Source of the DNA: Collybiopsis luxurians FD-317 M1
Lineage: Eukaryota; Basidiomycota; Agaricomycetes; Agaricales; Omphalotaceae
Assembly (NCBI GenBank): GCA_000827265.1
Contig: KN834778.1
Coordinates: 199,097-263,096 of the forward strand
Length of the DNA: 64,000 nt
Direction: 5' to 3'
Part shown: positions 11,636-22,730 of the stretch, piece by piece
How positions within the stretch are numbered: position 1 is the first letter of the stretch
How the letters are laid out: the number at the start of each line of letters is the position of its first letter
Translations under genes and position numbers: made by a program
The notes under the pieces: model-generated
The model's database searches: none
What the model was told of the DNA's origin: nothing
Seen by the model: only the letters and a program-made list of their open reading frames with translations

Positions 11636-12724
11636 TTAAAGGCCCGTCATCTTGTTTTCCGTTCTCACCGCCATTTGTTCTTCTTTATTTTCTTCGTTCT
11701 ACTATAGGTTTTTTTTTTTTCCATGTCTCTTCTCAAATGTGTTACTACCGTACCTTACGCTTCGTGGCTGAATGCGAATTTCTCAATTAGAATTTGCCTC
11801 TACCTTGTATCAGATATAGTCTCGGTCTTCTCTTGGATCTGTTTCTACTACAAAAACATTGTTTTATTAGTTTGCCTCTGACTTACGCAGCGTTTTACTC
11901 TTCCGTGGATGCTCTCATACTCAGCTACTCACCCAACTCGTTATATTGGAGGAGTGTGCTTCTAATTCATCATGCCATATGCCATTCCAGATACCAAGGG
12001 ACTTGGATTTAATCGGTACTTTTACACCTTGTTCTAGTCGTTTTTTCCTTTCTCCCTTTCCCTGGTTTATATTCTTCACAATTCCCGGTATGATACTGAA
12101 GAAGTATAACTCTTTAAACTTACTTACTCAAGCAGATAGCTCAGTATTGGTGTTGCATTTTATGCGCTTATAGTGAAACAAGGCAATCACTTTTGGTGAA
12201 GTTGAACCGTTCTAGACCTCCGACCATACGCTGGATCTCGGATTTTTAACGAGATCCATAAATTTTTGAGGCTCACACAGACACTACGATGATTCTGCTG
12301 GTGGTACTACTAGTTTTCTTGGAAGTATGTTGGAGACCAAGTGAATAGAATATGTTAATCCGGAGACAGTAGCGATTATACCTGTCAATAAGAAATCAGT
12401 CACCAATTCAGGAATATTCCAATTATATTGGATATAGAGCAATACGGTGGTGATGATCCTACTGTTGAAAGACCTCTTTAGCCCGGTATGCTTTCAATGG
12501 GTGTCGCTCTAAGGATGTGTTTACTTGGCACATTTTCGGCTCTCGCTCCAGAACAAATCAGTACAATACGTTCAATGCAGCTTGACAACACTCTTATGCA
12601 TTATCCATGCATGAACCCTGAATTTCGAGTCGAATTGTAGTGGTGATTTTATACACGAAGAGATACAACAGGACGTAGGCGATGCAGAACATACATGGAA
12701 AATAATCAACGAGGAAAACACAAT
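11636..12724. other. Intergenic, 3' flanks of two convergent genes
   Basis: About 1.1 kb between the convergent Gds1-like and RFA2 genes. It has a T-run at about 11708-11720 and only short, unrelated open frames. I see no gene, RNA or repeat. Confidence 0.5.
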
Positions 12725-13839
12725 CTATCGTGAGACTTGGAAGTGAGAGTCGTCTGAGGTGCTGTAGATATGGCCAGCATCCATAAGAGCATCGAGAGCG
12801 TCACTGAAATACAGAAGTTCAGTGGATGAACAAGCATCAAAACGAACAGCATCTACCTGATGGCATTTGGATTTACTCCTGGAACTGCTTGGACGGATTT
12901 CGAAATAACACCAACATCGACTCCACCTTCGTCGGCCTCAGGTTGGGATAAAATGGCTTTGATGATTTCACGCTGTATGACGGGCAGATGCTCATACTCG
13001 GCCATATCATTGTTTGCTCCTCCACTAGATTGGACAGTGTAAGCAGATGCTGCTCCGGATAACTTTTGTGCCGCAGGAGAACCGTTTGGCTAAGGGATAA
13101 GAATAAATTGACTGTATTTCATTGAAAGCTATCCACGTACCGATCCATTTTCAATTGAGAGAGTGATGGTAAGGGCCTCCACCATGTGAAAGGTGGTCTC
13201 ATTCGGGTCTTCGCTGAGGCGTACGCTGGTTGCATTAACATACTTTTTGTTTCCGAAAGCCTTCATATTCCCAGTAACGCTAATGACTTGGTTGACTCTA
13301 CAGTGTGCACTGAGCGGTGTTCACAAAGCCAAAACGCCAAATACGCACTCAATGTTGCCCCACTTTTCCACGTCCTCCTCGCTCGACTGTTCTCTCCATC
13401 GCCGTGCCTCAACTTTACCTGTACCATCGTCTACCAAGTAAACCGTGTTGGTAGCCTGCTGGGACACGTTCACGACATGTCCAATGACCCGAACCTTTCA
13501 AAAGATGTTCAAGTTTTGGAACGAAGCGTCGACGCGGTACATACCTGTCCAACTTCGTGTCCGTTCAGAGTCCATTCAGCATCAGTATGAGCTTGGGTGG
13601 CTTTGAAAACTTGAGCAATTGTCATAGGACGGACAGAGTGTCTCTGTCAAGATTAAGTTCGATAGACAAAAGGTGAAAGAATTCTTAGGATATACCTTGG
13701 TCTCGCCACTACCACCTCCTCCAGGACTGGCTTGTTGTTGACTGTAGGGAGAAGAGTTGTGATAAAAACCAGCGCCTTTGATGAAGCCTCAGAACGAACA
13801 GAGCCTAGAAAGGAGACAACAGCTTTTACCTTGACTCAT
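12725..13839 (-). CDS. RFA2: Replication protein A subunit 2 (RPA32)
   Basis: Seven exons on the minus strand give a protein of about 267 residues, the usual length. A tiny first exon (MSQ plus G) leads to a Gly/Ser-rich N-terminus, the region phosphorylated in other RPA2 proteins. The OB fold follows: RPMTIAQVFKATQAHTDAEW, VRVIGHVVNVSQQATNTVY, LVDDGTGKVEARRW, and VISVTGNMKAFGNKKYVNA. After a linker comes the C-terminal winged helix (LPVIQREIIKAILSQPEADE, then DALDALMDAGHIYST). It forms the heterotrimeric ssDNA-binding complex of replication and repair in the nucleus. Two MluI cell-cycle boxes lie directly upstream, consistent with S-phase transcription. Confidence 0.93.
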
Positions 13840-13864
13840 TCTAATTAAAGTCGCTGCGGTCGAT

Positions 13865-13870
13865 ACGCGT
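13865..13870. promoter_or_regulatory. MluI cell-cycle box (ACGCGT) upstream of RFA2
   Basis: Perfect MCB 26 bp upstream of the RFA2 start codon. MCBs are bound by the Swi6/Mbp1-type MBF factor in fungi and drive G1/S genes. RPA genes are classic targets, so function is well supported by context. Confidence 0.65.
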
Positions 13871-13905
13871 TTTTAGTGAAAGTAAAAGTGAAACTCGCGC
13901 TTTCG

Positions 13906-13911
13906 ACGCGT
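13906..13911. promoter_or_regulatory. Second MluI cell-cycle box upstream of RFA2
   Basis: Second ACGCGT, 41 bp from the first. An intervening TCGCGC with TTTCG adds further MBF/E2F-like sequence. Paired MCBs are typical of strongly cell-cycle-regulated promoters. Confidence 0.65.
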
Positions 13912-14012
13912 TGTTTACTATCCCCTCTTAAACAAACACAAATCTGACCAATCAGAATTCAACATCACTTGCAAGCACACTCCTATTACTATAACGATGT
14001 ATTTACAAGTAT

Positions 14013-14024
14013 TATATATATATA
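14013..14024. repeat. (TA)6 dinucleotide tract
   Basis: A short perfect TA run between the RFA2 promoter and the 3' end of the SERINC gene. It has no visible function beyond a possible TATA-like role. Confidence 0.4.
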
Positions 14025-14095
14025 CGAGCTAAATATGCGTGAAAATGGCATCACACATCACCAAATCTAAAAGCAAAAGAAAGAGAAAAAGGTTA

Positions 14096-15983
14096 TCACG
14101 ACAAACAGTAGAAGAGTTTTCGTACAACTTGCCTGTCGGGCATGATTACCGGTGCAACCAAACTCCACATATAGAGTATCATGCATATCCAGCTAGAAAC
14201 CACACGCATCCACATCGCCACTTCTGACTGGCCAATGTAGACATCACTATTGGGGTCAGTTGGACCGTCGATCGGTTTCTTGGACACGACATTTCTATAC
14301 CCCAAATTTAGCGAAGAAGTCTCGAAAAAAGAATCCATGAGACGTACGCGTCCGTCAATAGCGCTGCAACATACATCGCTGCCATAACGAAGATAATATG
14401 AAACCACGAATACTAAAAGAAGCTCGTATGAGGAGAAAAAAGCTCTAAAAGAAAGGAAATGATATACATTGTATCTTGTCCCTGAACGTTCATCGTCGCG
14501 ATTATCTCCAACAACTTCATCTTCATCATCGGACTCATCTTCATGAAGTGCAGATTCTGGAATGGCACTATAGGAGCATAAGCTCAACGACTGGGTATAG
14601 AGAATAGAGCAAGATTTACCCTGCCTCTACAGCAGCCAAAAGTGCCTGGTACCTGGGAGATTCGGTGCGACCAGGTTGTGTATTAACGACACCCATCTCG
14701 GCATGCCCATCGTCACCTTCTTCGAGATGAATAGCTCCAACCTTCTTCCTCTTCCCAACAAGCGCCCTGCTATTTGTAGCAGCCCTTGTCGTGGAATAAG
14801 CGATTGCTAAAAAAGTAAATAAACCACCGAGGATAACAGTAGTGGTACGGGTTCCCGTGGCGGTTGTGCTTCCATTTCTGAGAGGATTGCAGGAAGTGTT
14901 TTCATGAGTATGATTGGAAATGGCGGAAGCAATAAGATAGGTACAATAGGCAGCAACCATGCCGGATTGAGCGAGCCCTGACCGAGGATTGTATTCTTGC
15001 ACCACCGGGTGAATACACAGGATGGTGATGATGATGGAGAGAATGAGATTGAAGGTTATAAAGAAACGATTTAATGTGCAACCTGAGCCAGCAAAGAAGC
15101 CGTAAAGAATTCCAGTGAGAGTGACGGCAAAAATGTACATGAGGGCAGTCGATCCAATCAATATCCACTGCCAAAGGTTGGAGCCATCGGATGCAGTCTC
15201 CCAGTTGTCAAGACATGTCTCTGACCAAGAATGGGCAAAGTCTACGAGCAGAACTAATCCGAGCAGAATGAAGAGGGAAGCGCCGATGAGAGTAATATAG
15301 TTTCCCCAGAACATGAAGAATGGATTAGGGATGAACCAGGACACAACGAGTAGAACGAGCCAAAGTAGAATCTTTGGGCCCCACCATCTATTATGGACGG
15401 GTCAGAGAAAGACTATTGAAGCAAGAAGATTATGCACCCATTCTGAATTGCAGCCCGTTTGTCCTTGGTGTCCTTGACACCAATCAGAGACAGACTTAAA
15501 ATCGCATGGAATAGCGTCAACGCAAAACAGATACGGTGGACCTTATTGACGAACTAAATAACCGAGCAATTTTCAAGCAAAGCAACACATACCGCTAGAA
15601 CTCCATAGCATTTATCTCCTGCGCAATCCATCTTGATGTAATCGTAGCTCCATTTCTCAATCTGTTTAATGGCGAAATCGGTTCTCATTAACCACGCCAG
15701 CATAGAATTGAGACAGAATATGATCTAGCAGGTCTATCAGGTCTTTCCGAAGTCAAGAATTCGATATACACACGGCAAAGCCGACACGAGTTGCAATTGA
15801 GGAGTTGCAATTACATGACTTGAAGAACATGGAGGCTTAGCAGTGTTTGTCATAAAACGGTACTAGTTCTGAGCGAGATAGCATACCAGCAGTGGAAGTA
15901 AAGCAAAAGGCTAGAGTGGCAAGGCATGTTGAGCCTACAGTCCCAAAGACGCCTGCAAGAGGCAATGAAAGTAGTACACCCAT
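14096..15983 (-). CDS. TMS1: Serine incorporator / Tms1 multi-pass membrane protein
   Basis: The protein starts MGVLLSLPLAGVFGTVGS and continues through about ten hydrophobic segments. These include LACWQ-independent family hallmarks: a Cys-rich loop (SMFFKSCNCNSSIATRVG), the WSYDYIKMDCAGDKCYG segment, the WWGPKILLWLVLLVVSWFIPN helix, and the late VFMAVGA-type region. An acidic, Ser-rich loop (HEDESDDEDEVVGD) precedes the last helices, and the WMRVVSSWICMILYMWSLVAPV helix is near the C-terminus. SERINC/Tms1 proteins are endomembrane proteins linked to phospholipid scrambling and serine-derived lipids. Several introns are present. The start codon lies 41 bp from that of the divergent AP-3 beta gene. 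Confidence 0.88.
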
Positions 15984-16024
15984 GAAGGTTACGGAAGAAG
16001 ATACAATTTCCAAATTTGGACATC
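15984..16024. promoter_or_regulatory. 41-bp bidirectional intergenic between TMS1 and AP-3 beta genes
   Basis: Only 41 bp separate the two divergent start codons, the shortest such gap in the window. It shows no TATA box. The promoters must overlap and probably extend into the coding exons. Confidence 0.5.
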
Positions 16025-18718
16025 ATGTCTTCTTTCACTGAAAATGCTTCTCGCTTGGGTCAGCGTATTCAAGAAACAATTTCAGAGCATACCAGAGAGA
16101 TGAATCTGGCCCGCTCAAGCTCTTCCTATTTCGATGCCGACGACAGGGGTAGGAACATTCGCAAGCAGCTCGATTCAAGCAGTGACAGAGAAAAGCTGGA
16201 TGCCATGAAACGATTAGTAGCTGTACATTGTCCCATTTTCGCTCCTTCTTTCTATAACAGGTCACTTTTAGCTCGTATCCAAAGGCCGAAACGTTTCAGA
16301 ATACTTTGCTCAAGTCGTCAAAAATGTAGCGTCCCAGAATCTCGAGATACGCAAATTGGTGTACATTTACGTCCTTCGATACGCAGAGCAGGAGCCGGAC
16401 TTGGCTCTGCTCTCAATCAACACCTTTCAAAAAGATTTGAATGATAGCAATCCATTCATTCGCGCCATGGCTTTGCGCGTTCTGAGTGGAATCAGAGTTC
16501 CAATGGTTGGAAACATTGTCGTGCTTGCGATCAAGAAATCCGCCGCAGATTTTAGTCCCTATGTGAGGAAGGTTGCTGCCCTGGCAATCCCGAAATGCTA
16601 CCAGTATACTTCTTTTAATTTTTTCACATAATATATGCTAAATTGACCATGTCAGATTAGACAACAGTCACCTACCGTCATTGATTCAGATCATAACCAA
16701 CATGCTCAATGATACTTCACCTCTATCGATTGGGAGTGTCGCCGTCGCGTTTGAAGCTGTCTGTCCAACTCGTCTCGACTTGATTCATCCTCGATATAGG
16801 CGTCTGTGCAAGTTGCTCGTGGAAGTAGACGAATGGGGACAAATTGATCTCCTCAACCTTCTCCTGCGATATGTCCGAACAATGCTTCCTAGACCAATGG
16901 TCGGCTCAGATGGAGAAGAAGTCGACAAAGACATACAACTGTTACTTTCTTCCTCAGAGCCTCTACTACAGAGTCGCAACCCAGCAGTCGTCTTGGCGGT
17001 AGTGCGCACCTTTTGGTATGCTGCTCCCCCGTCAGCTCATGGCAAGGTCGTTCATCCCCTCCTTCGCCTTCTTCAAACCTCAAAGGAAGTTGAACGCGTA
17101 ACCTTATCGTACATTCTCGTACTTGCTCGTGCCGAGGCCGTACGTTTTTGTACAGGCGCGCCTTGTCCATGTTACTGACTGTATCCTTAGTCGCTCTTTT
17201 CCATACATCACATACGCTTTTTCTTATTCTCAGACGATCCGCGTCAAGTCAAGGCACAAAAAATTAAGCTTCTTGTTAAACTCATCAATTTCGACAACCA
17301 CCAGGCCATTTTTCGCGAGCTAATTGCACGTATTTTCTGTTATATCTGTGACATCATGCCAATCTCTATTCCAGGAATGTACCGAGGATTCGGACGATGA
17401 AATTGTAGCAAGCTGTATCAAAGCAATCGGGACATGCGCGAAATTGGTTCCCGAGTCGTTGCAACAGTGCTTGGAAGCACTTACTGCGATGATCAACAGC
17501 AATCATGGTAGTTTTCTTATTGCTGTGGTGAATATTGTGCTCAAGTATATCTCAAGATGTGATCGTCAGCAATGCAGTCCTAGTCCTCAAGCACCTGATC
17601 CAAACTCAACTTTCACAAACACCTGGTCTTAAAGGACCTAGTCTTTCCCAATCTCCGGTAAACATTATTGCCAGTCTAGCCCGTAGAATCGACGATATTC
17701 GCCACCCCCAAGCCCGCGCATGTGTCATTTGGCTGGTCGGACAGTACTGTGCGTCCGAAGACGCGATACCTGGTCGGGCGGGAATAGCAGAATGGGCTCC
17801 TGATGTACTTAGGAAATCTACGAAAAAGTTCGCTCTGGAGGTAAGTAGTTCGAGTCGTTCGGTTAGTCCACTCTAATAATATAACCGCAGGACGTGTCGG
17901 TGAAACTTCAAATCATTACCCTCGCGGCTAAATTGCTGGTGTTGAACCCTGGAGACCAGACATTGGGGCTTTTGAATCAATATGTCTTCTCGCTCGGACG
18001 TTACGATCTCAACTATGATGTCCGAGACCGAGCTCGCATGTTGTCTGCACTCCTCATCGGCGTCGACCCAAATATCCTCGTAGCAGAAGAACGGGGCGGT
18101 GTTGTTCTACGGAGCGAGCAAGTTAAAGTTGTTCTGTTCAATGGCAAGGCTGGTGTCACTGACAGCGACCATGATGAGCAAGAAAATACAACAATTGGCT
18201 CCCTCGGCATCGTCACGGGTAAATTCGCCCTCAACGATGCCATTCTTCCTGATTGGCTTGAGGAAGGGGTGGAATCTTCCCTTAGAGATTCCCCGGACGA
18301 CGCTCCGGCTTCTCCAAGTCCCTTGTCGATGTCTTCGGCTTCAGCCAAACCTGGAGTCCCGGTGGTTCTCAAATCGCATACTGGACATTCTTTTCCAGCA
18401 GGTCCCTCGTCTCTCAAAGAGCGGAAATGGGCAAGCAATCTTGACGACTTTTTCAATGAGGGAGCTAAATCTGAAGAGGAAGAATCCAGTGAAGGTGAGG
18501 AAGATGATGGAGATGGAAATAGAAATGGAGAAGACGATGAAGATGAAAATGAAGAGGCCGCGGAGGACGAAGAGGAGGAGGATGACGACGACGAAGAAGA
18601 TAACGAAGAAGATGAGCACGGGGAGGATAATAACGGAAGCAGCGGAGAGGATAGTCATGGGTCGGAGCAAGAGAGTGCAGCCCATGCTAATCAGAGAGGA
18701 TATCAAGCTTTCGGATAG
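16025..18718 (+). CDS. APL6: AP-3 adaptor complex subunit beta
   Basis: The N-terminal adaptin trunk of HEAT-like helices is clear: EKLDAMKRLVAV, YFAQVVKNVASQNLEIRKLVY, YVLRYAEQEPDLALLSINTF, and PFIRAMALRVLSGIRV, followed by the long helical solenoid and DDPRQVKAQKIKLLVKLI. The C-terminal hinge is a long Glu/Asp run (residues after GAKSEEEESSE) ending GYQAFG. There is no recognisable ear domain, as in many fungal AP-3 beta chains. The subunit acts in clathrin-independent Golgi-to-vacuole sorting. Nine or so short introns are present. One, at 17326-17374, appears to use a GC donor. The start MSSFTENASRLGQRIQ is preferred over an in-frame ATG 9 bp upstream. Confidence 0.92.
17326..17374 (+). 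other. Probable GC-AG intron in the AP-3 beta gene
   Basis: Joining ...FRELI to ECTEDSDDEIV requires removal of 49 nt beginning GCACGT and ending CCAG. Every GT donor nearby gives a frame that reaches a stop within 10 codons. GCACGT differs from the GC-donor consensus GCAAGT at one base. Confidence 0.5.
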
Positions 18719-19565
18719 AATAGTGCGCCCTCGCAGAAGGGCAGTTTCTGATTAGTGTAAAATTGAAACCCGTCTGAAGTGACAGTGGCTCCCTTTGCGT
18801 GCGCGCGCGTTTGCGTTGTCTGTAACTACACACCAGTCAGCCCCGGTCCTGGAATTATAGTCGTCATCTCTAACTGACTTGAATGCATATTCCGCCGATG
18901 GTTTTGAATTGTTGCTGGAAAGCCGCGTAGTTCTACACACACATACGGTTATCTTACCCAAGGCCGGCAGATCGTCCTCTGCTCGTATTTCGTGGCTCTG
19001 GGTTTCTTTGTCTGGGCAAATGTACGTGCATAATTCTCTTTTTGGATAAGTTGGATTGGTAGACACTCCCGTATGTGTACATATGCAGTCTGTGATTCTC
19101 AAATTCAAACTTCGTCGATTGGGTGAGAAGCTGCGTTGTCATATGCATTCAAGAACTGGAGCCTTTGGACTGTACGAGGAGATTGCGTTCCGATGATCAC
19201 GGGGAGCAAACGTATTGTTTGTCGCCATCTGAGTGCTGACGGGACGGGAACCCTCAATTCACTTTAGTCTTTTCGCAGTGATCTATGTCGCAAGGTGTTT
19301 CAATAATCTCCGAGCCAGATATGCGTTACGAAACTGACTTAGGCGAAGCGGAATTTTGTTACACCTTGAGATGTGCATCTGGACGGTCTATGGATGTAGC
19401 GCGTCATTCCTCCTGAATTGAACCTCGGGCATCGGAGTTGTCAAGATTACCTCCCACGTCCTCTCACATATACCTTTCTTCATTTAAAAATGTCATTTTG
19501 ACATCCGATAAAAAGCACTCCGGTATCGAGACCGAGCTTCACGCTCGCCACTGATTTCCCCTATT
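18719..19565. other. Intergenic between APL6 and first MFS gene
   Basis: About 850 bp without a gene. It includes a 15-nt strictly alternating purine-pyrimidine tract (18796-18810) and, close to the MFS start, a TATA-like GATAAAAAG at about 19507-19515. The minus-strand open frames here show no protein-like composition. Confidence 0.5.
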
Positions 19566-21744
19566 ATGTCGGCCTCTGACTTGAAAACCAAGAATGCAGA
19601 AGTTACTCAAGTCGTTCCCTTCAAGGAGGAGGAGTCCAAGGACGACTATGAGGTTGACCTAGAACCTTATGAGCATCCCCAAAATAAACCGTTATTTGTC
19701 AAATGGGTCATTATTGCAATCATAGGATTATCTGCTCTCTGTGTTGCCTGTGCTTCCTCTGCAGTAAGTCGCTCGCAAAAGAGAGTGGGTAGTTATTGAA
19801 CACAGTTGCCGGACAGGCATCATTCACTGAAACAGGGATGGCGGAGGAATTTCATGTCGCGAAGGAGGTTACGATCTTGTCCATCACTCTCTACGTCGCA
19901 GGATTAGGCATTGGTGCGTCGGAAAGAATTCTGTCCAGATATTTTTAGCTGACAGTTTTCTCTCCCCAAGGGCCTCTCCTTACCGGCCCTCTTTCAGAAG
20001 TTTACGGTCGGAGTTCCCTCTACAGAATCTCATTCATACTTATCACGGCATTTTCGTTCGGGGTTGCTTTTGCCCCAAACATTGGTAGGTTAAGTGCTTC
20101 TTCATGGCTGTTTTCTGAGTGTGTTCTGCAAAGCTGTTCATCTGGTATTCCGATTCCTGACTGGACTGTGCGGTTCAAGTTTCTTGTCCGTAGCTGGAGG
20201 GACAGTTAGCGATATGTTCGAGAATAGACAAGTGGGGACGTAAGTCATCTCAGCCACAAGACAGGCCCAGAAATTGCTAACATTTTTGCAGCCCGATGGT
20301 ATATCTGCTTTCTTCACTGTCTTTCTGACTGTTAAATCCCGCATTTGGTATCCTAGGCCGTCTATGTTCTGAGTCCTTTTGTAGGTCCAGTCGTAGGGCC
20401 TCTTTACTCTGGGTATGTGTATCTCAACTCAAATTTTCTATAATTCGACGATACAACCATGACATTGTTTCTAGTTTCGTTAATCAGGTTGGTTAATTCA
20501 GCTAGCGCCGAAGTACATCTCGCTAAATTGATCTGAAGAACACCGACTGGCGGTGGACATACTATGTCCTAATTATATATGCCTTTACCTCAACTATCGC
20601 GCTTTTCTTGGTTTGTTATCAACGTGTTCTCTTTCGTGCAACTTTGACCTCACGTTCCTATTCTTCAAGGTCGTCCCAGAGACATATGTACCCGTTTTAA
20701 GGAAATGGAAGGCCGCAAGGTCGGTTTCTGAGTTCCCCCGTCTGTCCTTGCCTTTGACTACTGCTGCCTGTTGGCTATAGGCTTCGCAAATCCACTGGTG
20801 ACGCAAATTACTGGGCTCCCCTTGAAAAAAGACAGCAGTCAATGACGGAGGCCATCATCATCAGTTGTTATCGACCATTTCGTGGGTTTTCCCTATACTG
20901 TTTAAGCCGTACAATTTTTCAAACGTTCTCCCAGAACTCATTTTTTATGAGCGCATGGCTCTTCTGTTGAATACTTGGTTGATCCCTTTCTTTGCTGGTT
21001 TCCTAATTCCAGTTGACATTTAAATTATAGGACTGCTTTGATTTTTGGCATTCTTTACTTGACATTCCAGGCTTTCCCCATCATCTTTGGTCAGATTCAC
21101 CATTTCAATGTTCAGGAAGTGGGATTATCATTCGTTGGAATGGGGGTGGGCATGGTAGCCAGTGCATTTACTCAGCCGTATTTTAATCGGCAAGTCTTAC
21201 ATTGCTCTCGCCAGTTTCCTGCCATCGAATTTTGTCCTCAGATTCCTTATGGAGGAGGCCAAGAAAGCTGGTGGCATGCCTCCTCCTGAATCTCGACTGT
21301 ATGCAGCCGAGATTGGTGGTATTTGCACTCCAATCAGTTTGTATTGGCTAGCCTTCACCACCTACTCTCATGTTCACTGGATCGTCCCCATCCTCGCTTC
21401 AGTCCTATTTGGTTTTGGAATCTTCCTCGTTTTTACTTCCGTCCTGACATATCTCGTCGTTGCATATCGACCTATATCAGCAAGCGCCATGGCATCGAAC
21501 AGTGCAATGAGATACTCGTTTGCGGCAGCTTTCCCTCTTTTTGCGGGTCAAATGTTTACTAGATTAGGGACGGTAGGGGCGACAGCTTTATTGGCAGGAT
21601 TGATGACACTAGCCGCTCCGCTACCGTATGAAACTTATCTTCTGTGCATATACACACCTTGACAACTAACATTTCCACAGATTTATCTTTCGACGTATCG
21701 GAGCCAGAGTGCGTGCAGAGTCTCGTTTTGCCCTCCAAGGATGA
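19566..21744 (+). CDS. MFS transporter, DHA1 / polyamine-transporter type (copy 1)
   Basis: After a hydrophilic N-terminus of about 45 residues (FKEEESKDDYEVDLEPYEHP) come 12 predicted membrane helices broken by about ten short introns. Hallmarks of the fungal DHA1 drug:H+ antiporter and polyamine (Tpo/Flu1-like) group are visible: PLLTGPLSEVYGRSSLYR (motif A), FLTGLCGSSFLSVAGGTVSDMF, NTDWRWTYYVL, and FLVVPETYVPVLRKWKA. The central loop reads DANYWAPLEKRQ and the last half YLVVAYRPISASAMASNSAMRYSF. It ends FRRIGARVRAESRF. The substrate cannot be read from sequence. All joins stay open. A close tandem paralogue follows at 22731-24969. Confidence 0.85.
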
Positions 21745-22579
21745 GGGCGATAGATTACCAAATAGTTGACTGCTTTATTATGCTAACTCCTGTTCGATTC
21801 GAATTACGCTATAGTATATACGCTCTAAAAAAGGAAATTCCAATACCTTCGCTTGTTATACGATAGCAATGCTTCTTGATTTTAGCTTTTTTATGAATTG
21901 AGTAGCACAGAGAGGACTCAGGGCAAAATGAGAGGCACAGAGAGATTGGAGAATGGAATTAAGAGATCTTGCGTCAGGATGTACATGTATGATGTCTTAT
22001 TAATTATGAATTGTTTCGCTTAAGTGTTAGTGATTGTAGCCACCAATTTTTATTTTTTAATCTTACTGCACACAACCATGAGACGCCAACGTACGCGCGC
22101 CAACTTCGATCCACGAAGAAGAACGCAAACTTAATTACTCTATAATGGCACTGGCAGAAAGAACACTGGGAATAAGATTTTCAATGAAGAATCATGCGGC
22201 ACATGATCAAAAGGAAAAAAAGACAAGACGGACTATCGCGGTGCACGCAAAAAATCAAGAAGCAAATGGCGCTAGATTCGAAAGCTCTTTCCTGTCCGCA
22301 ACAATAATCTTTTCAAAGAGTTCAATTACATCGACTCTGTTCCCAGTGTTGCAATACATGACCTTTGTCTCGAAGCATACTTACTGCTACGCTTACGTCC
22401 TCGGACTTGCGACTGGACATCCCCGAATCGTCCCCGAAGGCTCACTACATGATTACAATCAATACACGACGTTCTGGGACGGTCTCAAATTCTTGTACAA
22501 AGTTAACACCGTTTCGGAAATTTGAGGCGGCCTGTATCCAAACTGGGCAAACTTCTGACCCGTCGTAAAATGCAACTCG

Positions 22580-22595
22580 AGCTCAAGCTTGAGCT
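22580..22595. repeat. 16-bp perfect palindrome
   Basis: AGCTCAAG followed by its exact complement CTTGAGCT, 135 bp upstream of the second MFS start codon. It could be a dimeric regulator site or chance. Confidence 0.45.
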
Positions 22596-22650
22596 TGAGG
22601 TTTGACAAAGCTATAGTATTTTTAGCTCGCTTGTTCTCCCACGAAGACCT

Positions 22651-22677
22651 GAACATGTAAGAACATGAACATGTAAG
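22651..22677. repeat. Direct repeat of GAACATGTAAG in MFS promoter
   Basis: Two exact 11-bp copies at 22651-22661 and 22667-22677, spaced 16 bp apart. Each contains the palindrome ACATGT. They lie about 55 bp upstream of the start codon, a plausible activator site. Confidence 0.45.
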
Positions 22678-22730
22678 GACGGACCGTCGTGCTGCAGCCA
22701 TAGACCTCCTGTTGCTTACCCGTTATATGC

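Larger units (their letters stand above)
21745..22730. other. Intergenic between the tandem MFS genes
   Basis: About 1 kb without a gene that I can support. It holds the 16-bp palindrome at 22580-22595 and a pair of direct repeats at 22651-22677 just before the second MFS start codon. Confidence 0.5.

Noticed and set aside
14347..14352. Further ACGCGT boxes, for example here and in TEL2, SFI1 and HNT3 exons
   Set aside because: They lie inside coding sequence, so I did not count them as promoter elements.
18480..18706. Long minus-strand hydrophobic open frame opposite the AP-3 beta hinge
   Set aside because: It is the antisense shadow of the Glu/Asp-rich hinge (GAA/GAT codons read as TTC/ATC).
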